A DNA stretch of 64,000 bases from JAXGRD01 sp040766105 (GTDB lineage Bacteria > Bacillota > Clostridia > Peptostreptococcales > Anaerovoracaceae). Shown here piece after piece: positions 7,915-15,225 of the stretch. The notes under the pieces were generated by a model, which did no database searches, was not told the DNA's origin, and was given only the letters and a program-made list of their open reading frames with translations. The position numbers and the translations under genes were made by a program. Positions within the stretch are counted from its first letter, which is position 1. Each line of letters begins with the position of its first letter. The stretch lies in contig JAXGRD010000004.1 of assembly GCA_040766105.1 (NCBI GenBank), positions 248,001-312,000 on the forward strand, in the 5' to 3' direction.

Positions 7915-9243
7915 CTATCGAAACATTTTTGGCATTTTTGCACCGGGACGCATCATCTGCTTCATCATCTTGCGGCTTTCTTCATACCGCTTGATAAGAT
8001 TGTTGATTTTGCTCACCGGTTGTCCGCTTCCTGCGGCAATTCGCTTTCGCCTGCTGGCATTGAGCAAGGAAGGTTTCTCTCGCTCCTCCCTCGTCATGGA
8101 GAAGATGATGGCTTCCATCTGCGCGAACTCTTTTTCGCTCTTTTCCATGTCCAGGTCCTTCATGGCTTTTGTATTCTGTCCCGGGAGCATTTCCAATATC
8201 TTTGCAACGCCGCCCATCTTCTTGATTTGACCCATCTGCTCCAAGAAGTCTTCCAGCGTAAATTCGTTTTTCTTAATCTTCTTTTCCAGCTTCTTGGCTT
8301 TTTCTTCGTCGAACTCCTGCTCCGCCATGTCGATAAGGCTGAGCACATCTCCCATTCCCAAGATTCTGCTGGCCATTCTGTCCGGATAGAAGGGCTCCAA
8401 AGCATCCATCTTCTCGCCCATACCGATGAACTTCACCGGCTTTCCCGTCACCTTCTTTGCGGAAAGCGCCGCTCCACCTCGGCTGTCACCGTCCATCTTG
8501 GTCATGATGATGCCGTCGATGCCCAGCTTATTGTTAAACCCTTCTGCGGCGTTGACCGCATCCTGACCGGTGAGCGCATCCACCACCAGGAGGATTTCAT
8601 GTGGCTTAATGGTAGATTTGATTCTGGCAAGCTCTTCCATGAGAGATTCATCAATCTGCAGTCTTCCGGCGGTATCCACAATCAATACGTTGAGACCTTT
8701 TTTCTTGGCTTCTTCCATGGCCGCCAAGGCAATCTTCTCCGGCTCCTTGCTGTCTCGCATGGTGAAGACCGGTGTATTGACCGATTTCCCCACGATTTCC
8801 AACTGATCGATAGCTGCCGGCCTGTAGATGTCACAGGCACACAGCATGGGCTTCTTTCCTTCTTTTGTCAGATGAGCAGCCAGTTTACCGCAGGTGGTGG
8901 TCTTTCCCGTTCCCTGCAGCCCTACCATGAGCAAAACGGTAAATCCGGAAGGAGAATAGGTCAGCTTACTGTTGACACCACCCATGAGGTCTGTCAGTTC
9001 CTTGTCCACGATCTTGATGACCTGTTGAGCCGGCGTCAGACTCTCCATTACATCGGCCCCCAAGCTCTTTTCCTTTACGGAAGCCACGAACTCTTTGACG
9101 ATTTTGAAATTCACATCAGCTTCCAAAAGAGCCAGCTTTACGTCACGCATGGCTTTGTCGATGTCAGCCTCCGTAATGGAACCCTTTCCTTTCAGACCCT
9201 GAAAGACACCTTGCAGTTTTTCCGATAATCCTTCAAATGCCAA
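7915..9243 (-). CDS. ffh: Signal recognition particle GTPase Ffh
   Basis: A 442-residue SRP54. The N domain (about 1-85) is followed by the G domain with P-loop GLQGTGKTTTCGKLA, DTAGRLQIDE, TKMDGDSRGGAALS and GMGEKMDALEPF, then the methionine-rich M domain (about 295-442). With 4.5S RNA it delivers ribosomes making membrane proteins to FtsY. It follows ylxM by 26 bases. It ends in TAG with an in-frame TAA four codons on. Confidence 0.98.
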   Translation of the reverse strand: MAFEGLSEKLQGVFQGLKGKGSITEADIDKAMRDVKLALLEADVNFKIVKEFVASVKEKSLGADVMESLTPAQQVIKIVDKELTDLMGGVNSKLTYSPSGFTVLLMVGLQGTGKTTTCGKLAAHLTKEGKKPMLCACDIYRPAAIDQLEIVGKSVNTPVFTMRDSKEPEKIALAAMEEAKKKGLNVLIVDTAGRLQIDESLMEELARIKSTIKPHEILLVVDALTGQDAVNAAEGFNNKLGIDGIIMTKMDGDSRGGAALSAKKVTGKPVKFIGMGEKMDALEPFYPDRMASRILGMGDVLSLIDMAEQEFDEEKAKKLEKKIKKNEFTLEDFLEQMGQIKKMGGVAKILEMLPGQNTKAMKDLDMEKSEKEFAQMEAIIFSMTREEREKPSLLNASRRKRIAAGSGQPVSKINNLIKRYEESRKMMKQMMRPGAKMPKMFR

Positions 9244-9269
9244 ATCATTCTTCCTTTCTTATCCTAACC

Positions 9270-9620
9270 TCAGCCGTCGTTTCTATCCAAGATGGACATG
9301 ACCTTCTGAAGTTTTACTTGTATCTCTTTTTCCCCTTTGGCTTTTGCTTGGGCGATGACATCTCCCAAAATCTCCACTGCCTTTCGATTCTCGTCGTACT
9401 TCTGGACCAATCTCAAATCACTTTCATAGTGTAGCAGTGCGGATTCTCCACTCTTTAGGGTTGCATGGACACCTTGGCGACTGATTCCCAATTCCTCTGC
9501 GATTTCCGACAGCGAATAGTTGTCTCCGTGATAAAGGGATAATATTTCCTGTTGTTTTTTAGTCAGCAAGCTGCCGTAAAAATCATACAGCAGGCTGATA
9601 TGGGTATACTTATCCAACAA
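9270..9620 (-). CDS. ylxM: YlxM-family SRP-associated HTH protein
   Basis: A 116-residue protein of the YlxM/p13 family with a sigma-70 region-4-like helix-turn-helix (YSLSEIAEELGISRQGVHAT). It is nearly always found directly upstream of ffh and modulates SRP function. Start MLDKYTHISLLYDFYG is typical. It is the first gene of the minus-strand run. Confidence 0.94.
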   Translation of the reverse strand: MLDKYTHISLLYDFYGSLLTKKQQEILSLYHGDNYSLSEIAEELGISRQGVHATLKSGESALLHYESDLRLVQKYDENRKAVEILGDVIAQAKAKGEKEIQVKLQKVMSILDRNDG

Positions 9621-9646
9621 TCATCCCTCCCGGTGTCAAGGTTTTT

Positions 9647-9695
9647 TACTTGATACCAAGAAAGGATACCACCGGTGTGGTATCCTTGTCAAGTA
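9647..9695. repeat. Nested inverted repeat / probable terminator
   Basis: Inner stem AAGGATACCAC / GTGGTATCCTT (11 bp) inside an outer stem TACTTGA / TCAAGTA, between the 3' end of the HigA-ImmA gene and the ylxM start. The plus-strand side is followed by ATTTTTAC and the minus-strand side by AAAAAACC, so it is a better terminator for plus-strand transcripts, although both flanking genes are on the minus strand. Confidence 0.55.
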
Positions 9696-9705
9696 TTTTT
9701 ACTTG

Positions 9706-10758
9706 TCAGCACGGGATTTCATATTGTTTTCTTAGGTTATTGTATTCTGCATAAGAAATATACCCATCCTTTTGCAACCTTCCAACTACAATCCCTTCAT
9801 CCACACCTATCTCTTCAGAAAACCGAAGAATTGCCTCTATCGAATAATCATTTTTCTTCTTAAAAACATCATATGCTGGGGATGGTATTAATAAGTTTCC
9901 TGCAAAAGAATCCGCATCATCTTCATCTTTCTCAATTATCCCGTCTGGACTGTAAAGATGGCCCTCCAAAACATGTCCTATTTCGTGAAAAATGCTAAAC
10001 CAGAACTTATCTGCATATTTCCCCCTATCAGATAAGGCCATAACAATCTTTCCATTATCAATGAATGTCGCACCATGAAGAAATGATCCCCCAATGTTTG
10101 GAAGAAACACCAACGCCACCCCACTATCCGCAAGTATCCTTACTAGTATTGGGCAGAACTCTTCTGGATCCATGTTAGTCATCTCACGAATCTTCAGTAA
10201 TGATTTTTTTAATTTTTGCAGATTAATCGGTTCTGTTTTAACATCTCGAGCTATCATTCGTGCTTTCTGCGACCAAGCCATTAGGGCAAAGTCTCCTTTT
10301 TCCGTCTCGGCTAAACGTCTGCATGCCATATTGGGAACCACCTGCTCCTTCAGCAATCCTAGTCGAACGACTTCAAAAAAAGCTCTTAGATTAAACACCT
10401 TCTCTTTTCTACTTCTCGTTTTAGGAACCCACCCTTTTTTTGCCATCTCAAGATAGGGAAATTTTATGGCATATTCCATATCTTTTTCCATTTCGTTTTC
10501 ATTTTTCACCTTCACTATCTTGTCTCTGTATATCGCTTCTAGATTGCTCCAAAAAACTGCGGGAATTCCTAGAACGGACTCCAGCCGCATCGCCATATCC
10601 GATGTTAATTGAACCTCGCCATTTATTAGTTTGCTGATATGCTTCGGTGACATTTCCATTCTTACAGCGAATTCCTTCTGTGTCATTCCCCTATTCTGAA
10701 GCTGTTCTCTTATGGTGCTTCCGGGTGGCACTGCAACAGTATTCTCACTCCTTATCAT
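9706..10758 (-). CDS. HigA-type HTH antitoxin fused to ImmA/IrrE metallopeptidase
   Basis: A 350-residue two-domain protein. The N-terminal HTH_3 domain (about 15-70) has GMTQKEFAVRMEMSPKHISK and binds DNA as in HigA antitoxins. The C-terminal ImmA/IrrE domain has the zinc motif FSIFHEIGHVLEGH and the downstream acidic ligand segment KDEDDADSFAGNLLIP. It lies 29 bases downstream of a RelE/HigB-type toxin, so the pair is a toxin-first type II system. AGGAGG precedes ATG 10758. Whether the peptidase domain cleaves its own HTH part or another repressor is unknown. Confidence 0.85.
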   Translation of the reverse strand: MIRSENTVAVPPGSTIREQLQNRGMTQKEFAVRMEMSPKHISKLINGEVQLTSDMAMRLESVLGIPAVFWSNLEAIYRDKIVKVKNENEMEKDMEYAIKFPYLEMAKKGWVPKTRSRKEKVFNLRAFFEVVRLGLLKEQVVPNMACRRLAETEKGDFALMAWSQKARMIARDVKTEPINLQKLKKSLLKIREMTNMDPEEFCPILVRILADSGVALVFLPNIGGSFLHGATFIDNGKIVMALSDRGKYADKFWFSIFHEIGHVLEGHLYSPDGIIEKDEDDADSFAGNLLIPSPAYDVFKKKNDYSIEAILRFSEEIGVDEGIVVGRLQKDGYISYAEYNNLRKQYEIPC

Positions 10759-10787
10759 AACTGCTCCCTCCTATACTTCCCCTTTCT

Positions 10788-11087
10788 TCAATGGTAATTT
10801 ATCACTTCAATAATCTTTACAATTTGAATTTCACCTTGCTGCGTAATCTCAAACACTAAACGGAAAGGATGGATTAAGTCAACAGCATATTGATTTTGCC
10901 TGTTTCCTTTCAGTGGGTGACATCTTCCGATATTGTATTGAATTAGAAATTCTACAGATGGAGAACCTTCGATTTCTTGCATTCTTTGTTGAATTATTTC
11001 AGCCATCTGTTCTCCGTGCTTTTTCTTTGCAACTCTTTGAGATGTGCATATGATCTCTATTTTTCTGCTTTTATACCTAATCTTCAC
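10788..11087 (-). CDS. RelE/HigB-family toxin
   Basis: A 99-residue protein with features of HigB-like mRNA interferases: small and basic, ending with the strands NQYAVDLIHPFRLVFEIT and IQIVKIIEVINYH. Translation starts at GTG 11087 behind GAGGTGG. It is transcribed first from the promoter at 11129-11157, followed by its HTH/ImmA partner. HigB toxins cut mRNA at the ribosome; this activity is assumed from family. Confidence 0.85.
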   Translation of the reverse strand: MKIRYKSRKIEIICTSQRVAKKKHGEQMAEIIQQRMQEIEGSPSVEFLIQYNIGRCHPLKGNRQNQYAVDLIHPFRLVFEITQQGEIQIVKIIEVINYH

Positions 11088-11109
11088 GTGTCCACCTCAA
11101 CGGATAAAA

Positions 11110-11125
11110 TTACCTCTGGGGTAAA
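11110..11125. promoter_or_regulatory. Palindromic operator O1 of the toxin-antitoxin operon
   Basis: TTACCTCTGGGGTAA covers the expected transcription start just after the -10 box. The same half-sites, TTACC and GGTAA, occur again in the loop-proximal part of the hairpin at 11150-11194. Two copies of one dyad around a promoter suggest autorepression by the HTH antitoxin. Confidence 0.6.
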
Positions 11126-11128
11126 TTT

Positions 11129-11157
11129 ATTATAGCACCGAATCACATGAAACGCAA
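11129..11157 (-). promoter_or_regulatory. Sigma-70-type promoter of the toxin-antitoxin operon
   Basis: On the minus strand TTGCGT and a perfect TATAAT are separated by 17 bases, about 40 bases before the toxin GTG. The -35 box lies inside the terminator hairpin of the upstream gene. Confidence 0.8.
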
Positions 11158-11194
11158 TAATAATTTACCCGTAAGGTAAATTATTATTGCGTTT
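11150..11194. terminator. 20-bp perfect hairpin: terminator of the O-antigen ligase-like gene and second operator
   Basis: AAACGCAATAATAATTTACC and its exact complement are separated by 5 bases, immediately after the TAG of the gene ending at 11195. It can end that minus-strand transcript; its central TTTACC...GGTAAA dyad repeats the operator at 11110-11125. Confidence 0.75.
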
Positions 11195-12961
11195 CTATTT
11201 AATATATTTCTGATAGTCCTCATTTCCCTCCATCTCCTTCTTGGCAAAGGGGCAGAGTGGCATGATGGAGAGGTTCTCCGCTTCCGCTTGATCCACAATT
11301 ACCTTTAACATCTTTTGTCCGATTTTCTGACCACGGTAATCATCGTCCACCTTGGTGCTGTCAATAATCCATATCTTCTCGGATGGCGAATAAGACATCT
11401 CTCCGATTTCCTTTTCTCCATCGTAAGCAGCAACTCTCTTATTTTCTTTTTCCAATACAAAGTTCATGGTTTTTTCTTCCTTTCCCGGCCTATAGACCAA
11501 CGACATCATGATAGCTATCAATATAAAGAATATGGGGGTCGTCAATATTTGATTGATGTTGAATATGGCCTGCAGACTATAAGCCAAACAAGTCATACCT
11601 AAGCCTACCGTCGCGGTTCCTCTTCCTGCACGAAGTCCCATGACCATTGCAGAAACAATAAATATGCAGTAGGAGATGAGACCCAACCATCCCACTGTCA
11701 ATAGATATTGTAGGTATTCGCTGTGGGTACTGGTGCTGTAAGTCAGTCCTGCTTCCGTTGTCTGTATCCCATAGGTATCCGGCCCATAGCCGATCAATTG
11801 GCTCTTTAGATCAAAGGAAGAGAAGATGGTTATGGCGTCGGAATACAGTTCCATTCGCCCTGAACCCCAATGCTCTCCGAAGAGGAAGTCCTCCTCCAAG
11901 CCGCCTAATTTCAATTGAAAGAAATTGACCGCCACCATAAAGACAATGATAGTCAAAACGCCAAGTCCCACCAATAAACCCATGACCTTTCGCAGGGATT
12001 TGTCCTTGGCGACAATTCTAATTATAATATATAACACCAAACAAAGGCCAAGGAGAATAAACCAGCCCTGCAAGGAACCAATCTTCCCCCAGAGGCCCTC
12101 TATGCCAAGCTGTGTTCGCCCTATCACGCCAAAGGTAATGAGGGTAAGTCCCGTCCCCTCCAAAAACCGAAATAAATCCTTAGGCCACTTTGAAAAGTAA
12201 AGGAGCATAACGGCTGACATGACAATCCATGCAAACAGCCCGCTGTCGCTCTTAGCGCTGATTAAACCGCCACTGTTCACGATGAGCAGCAATCCATAAA
12301 TCACTCTCTCAATGATATTTTTTGACTGTATGTAGAGGTAAATGGTCAAGATAACGAGCATACATGCAAGACTTGAAAAGGTATTGATGTTTCCAATGGT
12401 GGATATAAAGGTCGCCCTCTCTTCCGGCAGAACTTCGGCATAAAATCCAAGGGGATCCTTGCCGTAGGAATTGAGCACCGCCAGCACAGATGCCACGCCT
12501 CCAAAGAGAACAAAGCCATCCAACAGCCATTCCTTGAAATGAAGCTTCTTGGAAATCAATAGATAAAAAAGCAGATACATGAGGAGAACCAGAAACCCCT
12601 GCACCCTGCCCACTCGGACGCCCTCTGCAAAGCCTGTAAAGGCTTCCATGGGATGGGGGGATAAGAAGGTGGAGAATGCCGCAACCACCGTAAAGAAAAG
12701 GATGACAATATCGATCTTTTTCGGGTACGCTCCCACTCCCTTTCGGAGAGATTCTATCAGTTCTTTGGGCTGCATGATTTGGATTACGCCAAGCAGTATC
12801 ATTCCCATGACCAAGGTGGTCGCCATGACTCTAAGTTTTGCCACCTGAATGCCAAAGAACCCATTCTCCGTATAGAGGGGAAACAACCAAAGCATGGATG
12901 CTACCATTAGCAGCATCACAATTCTATCCAGTGTTACAGCGTCAATTCTTACTTTACCCAA
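11195..12961 (-). CDS. O-antigen ligase-like membrane protein with C-terminal GNAT domain
   Basis: A 588-residue fusion. Residues about 1-495 form roughly 12 membrane helices of the O-antigen ligase/polymerase (WaaL/Wzy_C) family, including the large external loop with GYGPDTYGIQ and STSTHSEYLQYLLTVGWLGL. From about residue 500, MNFVLEKENKRVAAYDGEKE begins a complete YjdJ-type GNAT domain with the acetyl-CoA loop YRGQKIGQKMLKVIV. That GNAT is normally a separate 90-residue protein. An AAAGGAAG site before its internal Met at 11470 suggests it may also be translated alone. Function of the ligase part: glycan transfer or polymerisation, substrate unknown. Ends in TAG. Confidence 0.8.
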   Translation of the reverse strand: MGKVRIDAVTLDRIVMLLMVASMLWLFPLYTENGFFGIQVAKLRVMATTLVMGMILLGVIQIMQPKELIESLRKGVGAYPKKIDIVILFFTVVAAFSTFLSPHPMEAFTGFAEGVRVGRVQGFLVLLMYLLFYLLISKKLHFKEWLLDGFVLFGGVASVLAVLNSYGKDPLGFYAEVLPEERATFISTIGNINTFSSLACMLVILTIYLYIQSKNIIERVIYGLLLIVNSGGLISAKSDSGLFAWIVMSAVMLLYFSKWPKDLFRFLEGTGLTLITFGVIGRTQLGIEGLWGKIGSLQGWFILLGLCLVLYIIIRIVAKDKSLRKVMGLLVGLGVLTIIVFMVAVNFFQLKLGGLEEDFLFGEHWGSGRMELYSDAITIFSSFDLKSQLIGYGPDTYGIQTTEAGLTYSTSTHSEYLQYLLTVGWLGLISYCIFIVSAMVMGLRAGRGTATVGLGMTCLAYSLQAIFNINQILTTPIFFILIAIMMSLVYRPGKEEKTMNFVLEKENKRVAAYDGEKEIGEMSYSPSEKIWIIDSTKVDDDYRGQKIGQKMLKVIVDQAEAENLSIMPLCPFAKKEMEGNEDYQKYIK

Positions 12962-12992
12962 TGATTTATGCTCCCCATGATGTTTCGTTTAA

Positions 12993-13022
12993 AATGCCCC
13001 CTTGCAAGAGCAAAGGGGCATT
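12993..13022 (-). terminator. Intrinsic terminator of desulfoferrodoxin gene
   Basis: AATGCCCC...GGGGCATT hairpin (12-bp stem with one mismatch) followed on the minus strand by TTAAA, directly after the dfx stop. Confidence 0.75.
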
Positions 13023-13040
13023 ATAAATACGGATGTTCTC

Positions 13041-13415
13041 TTACACTTCCTTCTTCCAAAGACCGTGCAGGTTGCAGTATTCATATACCGCTACTGCCTT
13101 GTCGTCTACCAACTGGAAGCTGGCTTTTGGCTCTTCGCCGGGCTTCAGCATTTTTCTTTGAGCGCCTTTTTCGGTTTCCAAGCAAATCCACTGAATATAG
13201 TGTTCTTCTTCCATGGGATGAATGGTAGAACCAACAACAGCATCTACTTTATCTCCTGAAACTGCAACTTCCGGTACATGCTTTTCTGTAGCAGCATCTG
13301 TCGTGTTTGCAGTGAGCTCTTCCATCTGTTCTCCGCAACAAATCATGGGAACACCGCTGTCCATGAACTTGTCCACTAAATTTCCGCACTTATTACATCT
13401 AAAAAACTTAACCAT
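13041..13415 (-). CDS. dfx: Desulfoferrodoxin (superoxide reductase)
   Basis: A 124-residue two-iron superoxide reductase that reduces superoxide to peroxide without making oxygen, a hallmark of anaerobes. The desulforedoxin-type FeCys4 centre is RCNKCGN plus PMICCGEQM, and the catalytic Fe(His)4Cys centre uses KHVPE, IHPMEEEHYIQW and YEYCNLHG. ATG 13415 (MVKFFRCNKCGN) follows GAGGAGG; the longer start at 13430 lacks support. It is divergent from the sigma-54 regulator, sharing overlapping promoters. Confidence 0.96.
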   Translation of the reverse strand: MVKFFRCNKCGNLVDKFMDSGVPMICCGEQMEELTANTTDAATEKHVPEVAVSGDKVDAVVGSTIHPMEEEHYIQWICLETEKGAQRKMLKPGEEPKASFQLVDDKAVAVYEYCNLHGLWKKEV

Positions 13416-13435
13416 ATTGTTCCTCCTCACTCAAC

Positions 13436-13453
13436 TGATACAAAAATGTATCT
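13436..13453. promoter_or_regulatory. Palindromic site TGATAC-N6-GTATCT between dfx and the regulator
   Basis: TGATACAAAAATGTATCT matches the two TGATAC-N6-GTATCA palindromes at 14906 and 15004. It lies just upstream of the regulator's promoter and inside the predicted dfx 5' untranslated region, so the regulator probably binds here too, for autoregulation or to affect dfx. Confidence 0.65.
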
Positions 13454-13459
13454 TTCTTC

Positions 13460-13488
13460 TTGTGATATTTCTTACTGCATTATATAAT
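13460..13488 (+). promoter_or_regulatory. Promoter of the sigma-54 activator gene
   Basis: TTGTGA and TATAAT with 17-base spacing, 48 bases before ATG 13536. Confidence 0.65.
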
Positions 13489-13507
13489 AGAATCCTGAGA
13501 AGAGCAA
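13479..13507 (-). promoter_or_regulatory. Promoter of dfx, overlapping the divergent one
   Basis: On the minus strand TTGCTC-N17-TATAAT. Its -10 box shares the ATTATATAAT core with the divergent promoter, so the two would compete for polymerase. Confidence 0.65.
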
Positions 13508-13535
13508 CATTATCTATTTCTGAAAGGTTATCGAA

Positions 13536-14918
13536 ATGACGGAAAGAATCGTAGAAGCGTTTTCCGCATGGGAATTTCGCTCTATTTTAGATAGTATCAA
13601 TGACGCCATCTTTATCGATGATAAGGACGGCAATGCTTTGTGGTGCAACAAGGCCTGTTTTGATTTGTATAAAGTCACTCCCGATGAAGTGATTGGTACA
13701 AATGTGCGAGAACTGGAACGAAAAGGAATCTTCTCCCCCTCCGTAGCCGGCATCGTCTTGGAAAAGAAGAGAGAAACCACCATCATCCACGAGAATAAGG
13801 AAGGACGTAAACTACTGTCCACCGGAATTCCCATTTTGGATCAGGATGGACAAATCAGCAAGGTCATCACCACTTCGAGAGATATTACCGAACTGTCCCT
13901 TCTGCAAAATAAACTGGAAGCTTCTGAGGAAATGAAAAGTGCGATTTCCTATGAAAAGTTTTTCGAGAAAGGTGTCGTTGCTAGCAGTGCCGCCATGTAC
14001 AGCGTTCTCCAGTTGGCAAAGCGTCTGTCTACCGTGGATTCTACCGTCCTCATTACGGGGGAATCCGGCGTAGGTAAGGGTGTCATTGCCCACTATCTTC
14101 ACGAAAACGGAGATCGGAAGCACGCACCCTTCATCACGGTAAACTGTGGTGCCATTCCGGAAAACCTCATGGAATCCGAACTTTTCGGCTATGACAAAGG
14201 TGCCTTCACCGGGGCTAGAGCCGATGGAAAGCAAGGCGTCTTTGAAGCCGCACAAAACGGCACCATCTTCCTGGATGAAATTTCCGAACTACCCCTAAAC
14301 TTGCAGGTCAAGTTGCTTCAGGTCATTCAGGAACGCTACATTGTAAAGGTTGGCAGTACGGAGAAGATACCTGTTGATGTGCGCATTATTTCCGCTACCA
14401 ACAGGGACCTTCATGCTCTGGTTGAGGAACAGAAGTTCAGAGAAGACCTGTACTACCGATTAAATGTGGTCCCCATTATTGTACCCCCTCTTCGAGAGCG
14501 AAGAGACGACATCCTCCCCTTAATACAGAAATTCATCGGGCAATACAATCACAAATACCAGCAAAACAAGCGTTTGGATAAGGACGCTTTAGAAGTCTTG
14601 CTTCACTTTGACTGGCCCGGGAATATTCGAGAGTTGCAAAACATCGTGGAACGGTTGATTCTTACCACCAACACGGACTTGATTTCTATCAAGAATCTTC
14701 CCCTCTTCCTATTAAAGAGCACTTCTTCTCCCCTTGGCCATGACGGTAGGAATCAAACTCTTTCCATGGCGGTGGAGGCGGCGGAAACCGCCGTATTGAA
14801 GTCCGCATTGGCCACGCACAAAACAACAAGAGCCATGGCGGAAGCATTGGAAGTAAGCCAGCCAACCATCGTAAGAAAGCTTCAAAAATATGGCCTCACG
14901 CCTAGTGATACAAAATAG
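13536..14918 (+). CDS. Sigma-54-dependent PAS-domain transcriptional activator
   Basis: A 460-residue enhancer-binding protein. PAS domain (about 10-125) as ligand sensor; AAA+ domain (about 145-375) with Walker A GESGVGKG, the sigma-54 contact loop GAFTGA, Walker B IFLDEIS and arginine-finger region RLNVVPIIVPPLRERRDD; C-terminal TyrR/Fis-like HTH MAEALEVSQPTIVRKLQKYG. It stands directly upstream of a -24/-12 promoter and TGATAC palindromes and almost certainly drives the dehydrogenase/aminotransferase operon. The PAS region is paralogous to that of the activator at 60526-62373. Its TAG stop lies within one palindrome. Confidence 0.93.
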   Translation: MTERIVEAFSAWEFRSILDSINDAIFIDDKDGNALWCNKACFDLYKVTPDEVIGTNVRELERKGIFSPSVAGIVLEKKRETTIIHENKEGRKLLSTGIPILDQDGQISKVITTSRDITELSLLQNKLEASEEMKSAISYEKFFEKGVVASSAAMYSVLQLAKRLSTVDSTVLITGESGVGKGVIAHYLHENGDRKHAPFITVNCGAIPENLMESELFGYDKGAFTGARADGKQGVFEAAQNGTIFLDEISELPLNLQVKLLQVIQERYIVKVGSTEKIPVDVRIISATNRDLHALVEEQKFREDLYYRLNVVPIIVPPLRERRDDILPLIQKFIGQYNHKYQQNKRLDKDALEVLLHFDWPGNIRELQNIVERLILTTNTDLISIKNLPLFLLKSTSSPLGHDGRNQTLSMAVEAAETAVLKSALATHKTTRAMAEALEVSQPTIVRKLQKYGLTPSDTK

Positions 14919-14923
14919 TATCA
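14906..14923. promoter_or_regulatory. Upstream activator site 1 (TGATAC-N6-GTATCA)
   Basis: Perfect 6+6 palindrome TGATACAAAATAGTATCA about 230 bases upstream of the sigma-54 promoter. A half-site GTATCA follows at 14937-14942. Confidence 0.75.
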
Positions 14924-15003
14924 CCTATTCATTTTTGTATCACCCTATTCCGGGCGAAAAAACCAACATTTTCCCATTATTTCGACCTTCTCTTCCCCTC
15001 TTT

Positions 15004-15021
15004 TGATACATTATTGTATCA
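15004..15021. promoter_or_regulatory. Upstream activator site 2 (TGATAC-N6-GTATCA)
   Basis: Second perfect palindrome TGATACATTATTGTATCA about 130 bases before the -24/-12 promoter, a normal enhancer distance. Confidence 0.75.
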
Positions 15022-15136
15022 ATTCATTTTTTGGTTTCTCCTACTCCTATTTTTCCCTTTGTCTTCTCCACCCCTAACACCAGTAATTGCAACGTTCACA
15101 GCGGATCAAATTTTCTATGCGCTCTTGTTGTTTTTT

Positions 15137-15152
15137 TGGCACAAGAATTGCT
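15137..15152 (+). promoter_or_regulatory. Sigma-54 (-24/-12) promoter
   Basis: TGGCACAAGAATTGCT matches the sigma-54 consensus with GG at -24 and GC at -12 and correct 10-base spacing. Expected start near 15163, about 63 bases before ATG 15226. Confidence 0.92.
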
Positions 15153-15225
15153 CTTTATATGTCCGCAACCGTTTGGGTTGTATGACAAAACCTATAGTTT
15201 ATTGGTACATAAAGGAGGACAAAAT

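Noticed and set aside
7912..9228. A 438-codon plus-strand ORF opposite ffh
   Set aside because: It is the antisense shadow of ffh; its translation is His/Leu/Phe-rich with no domain, and ffh on the other strand is unmistakable.
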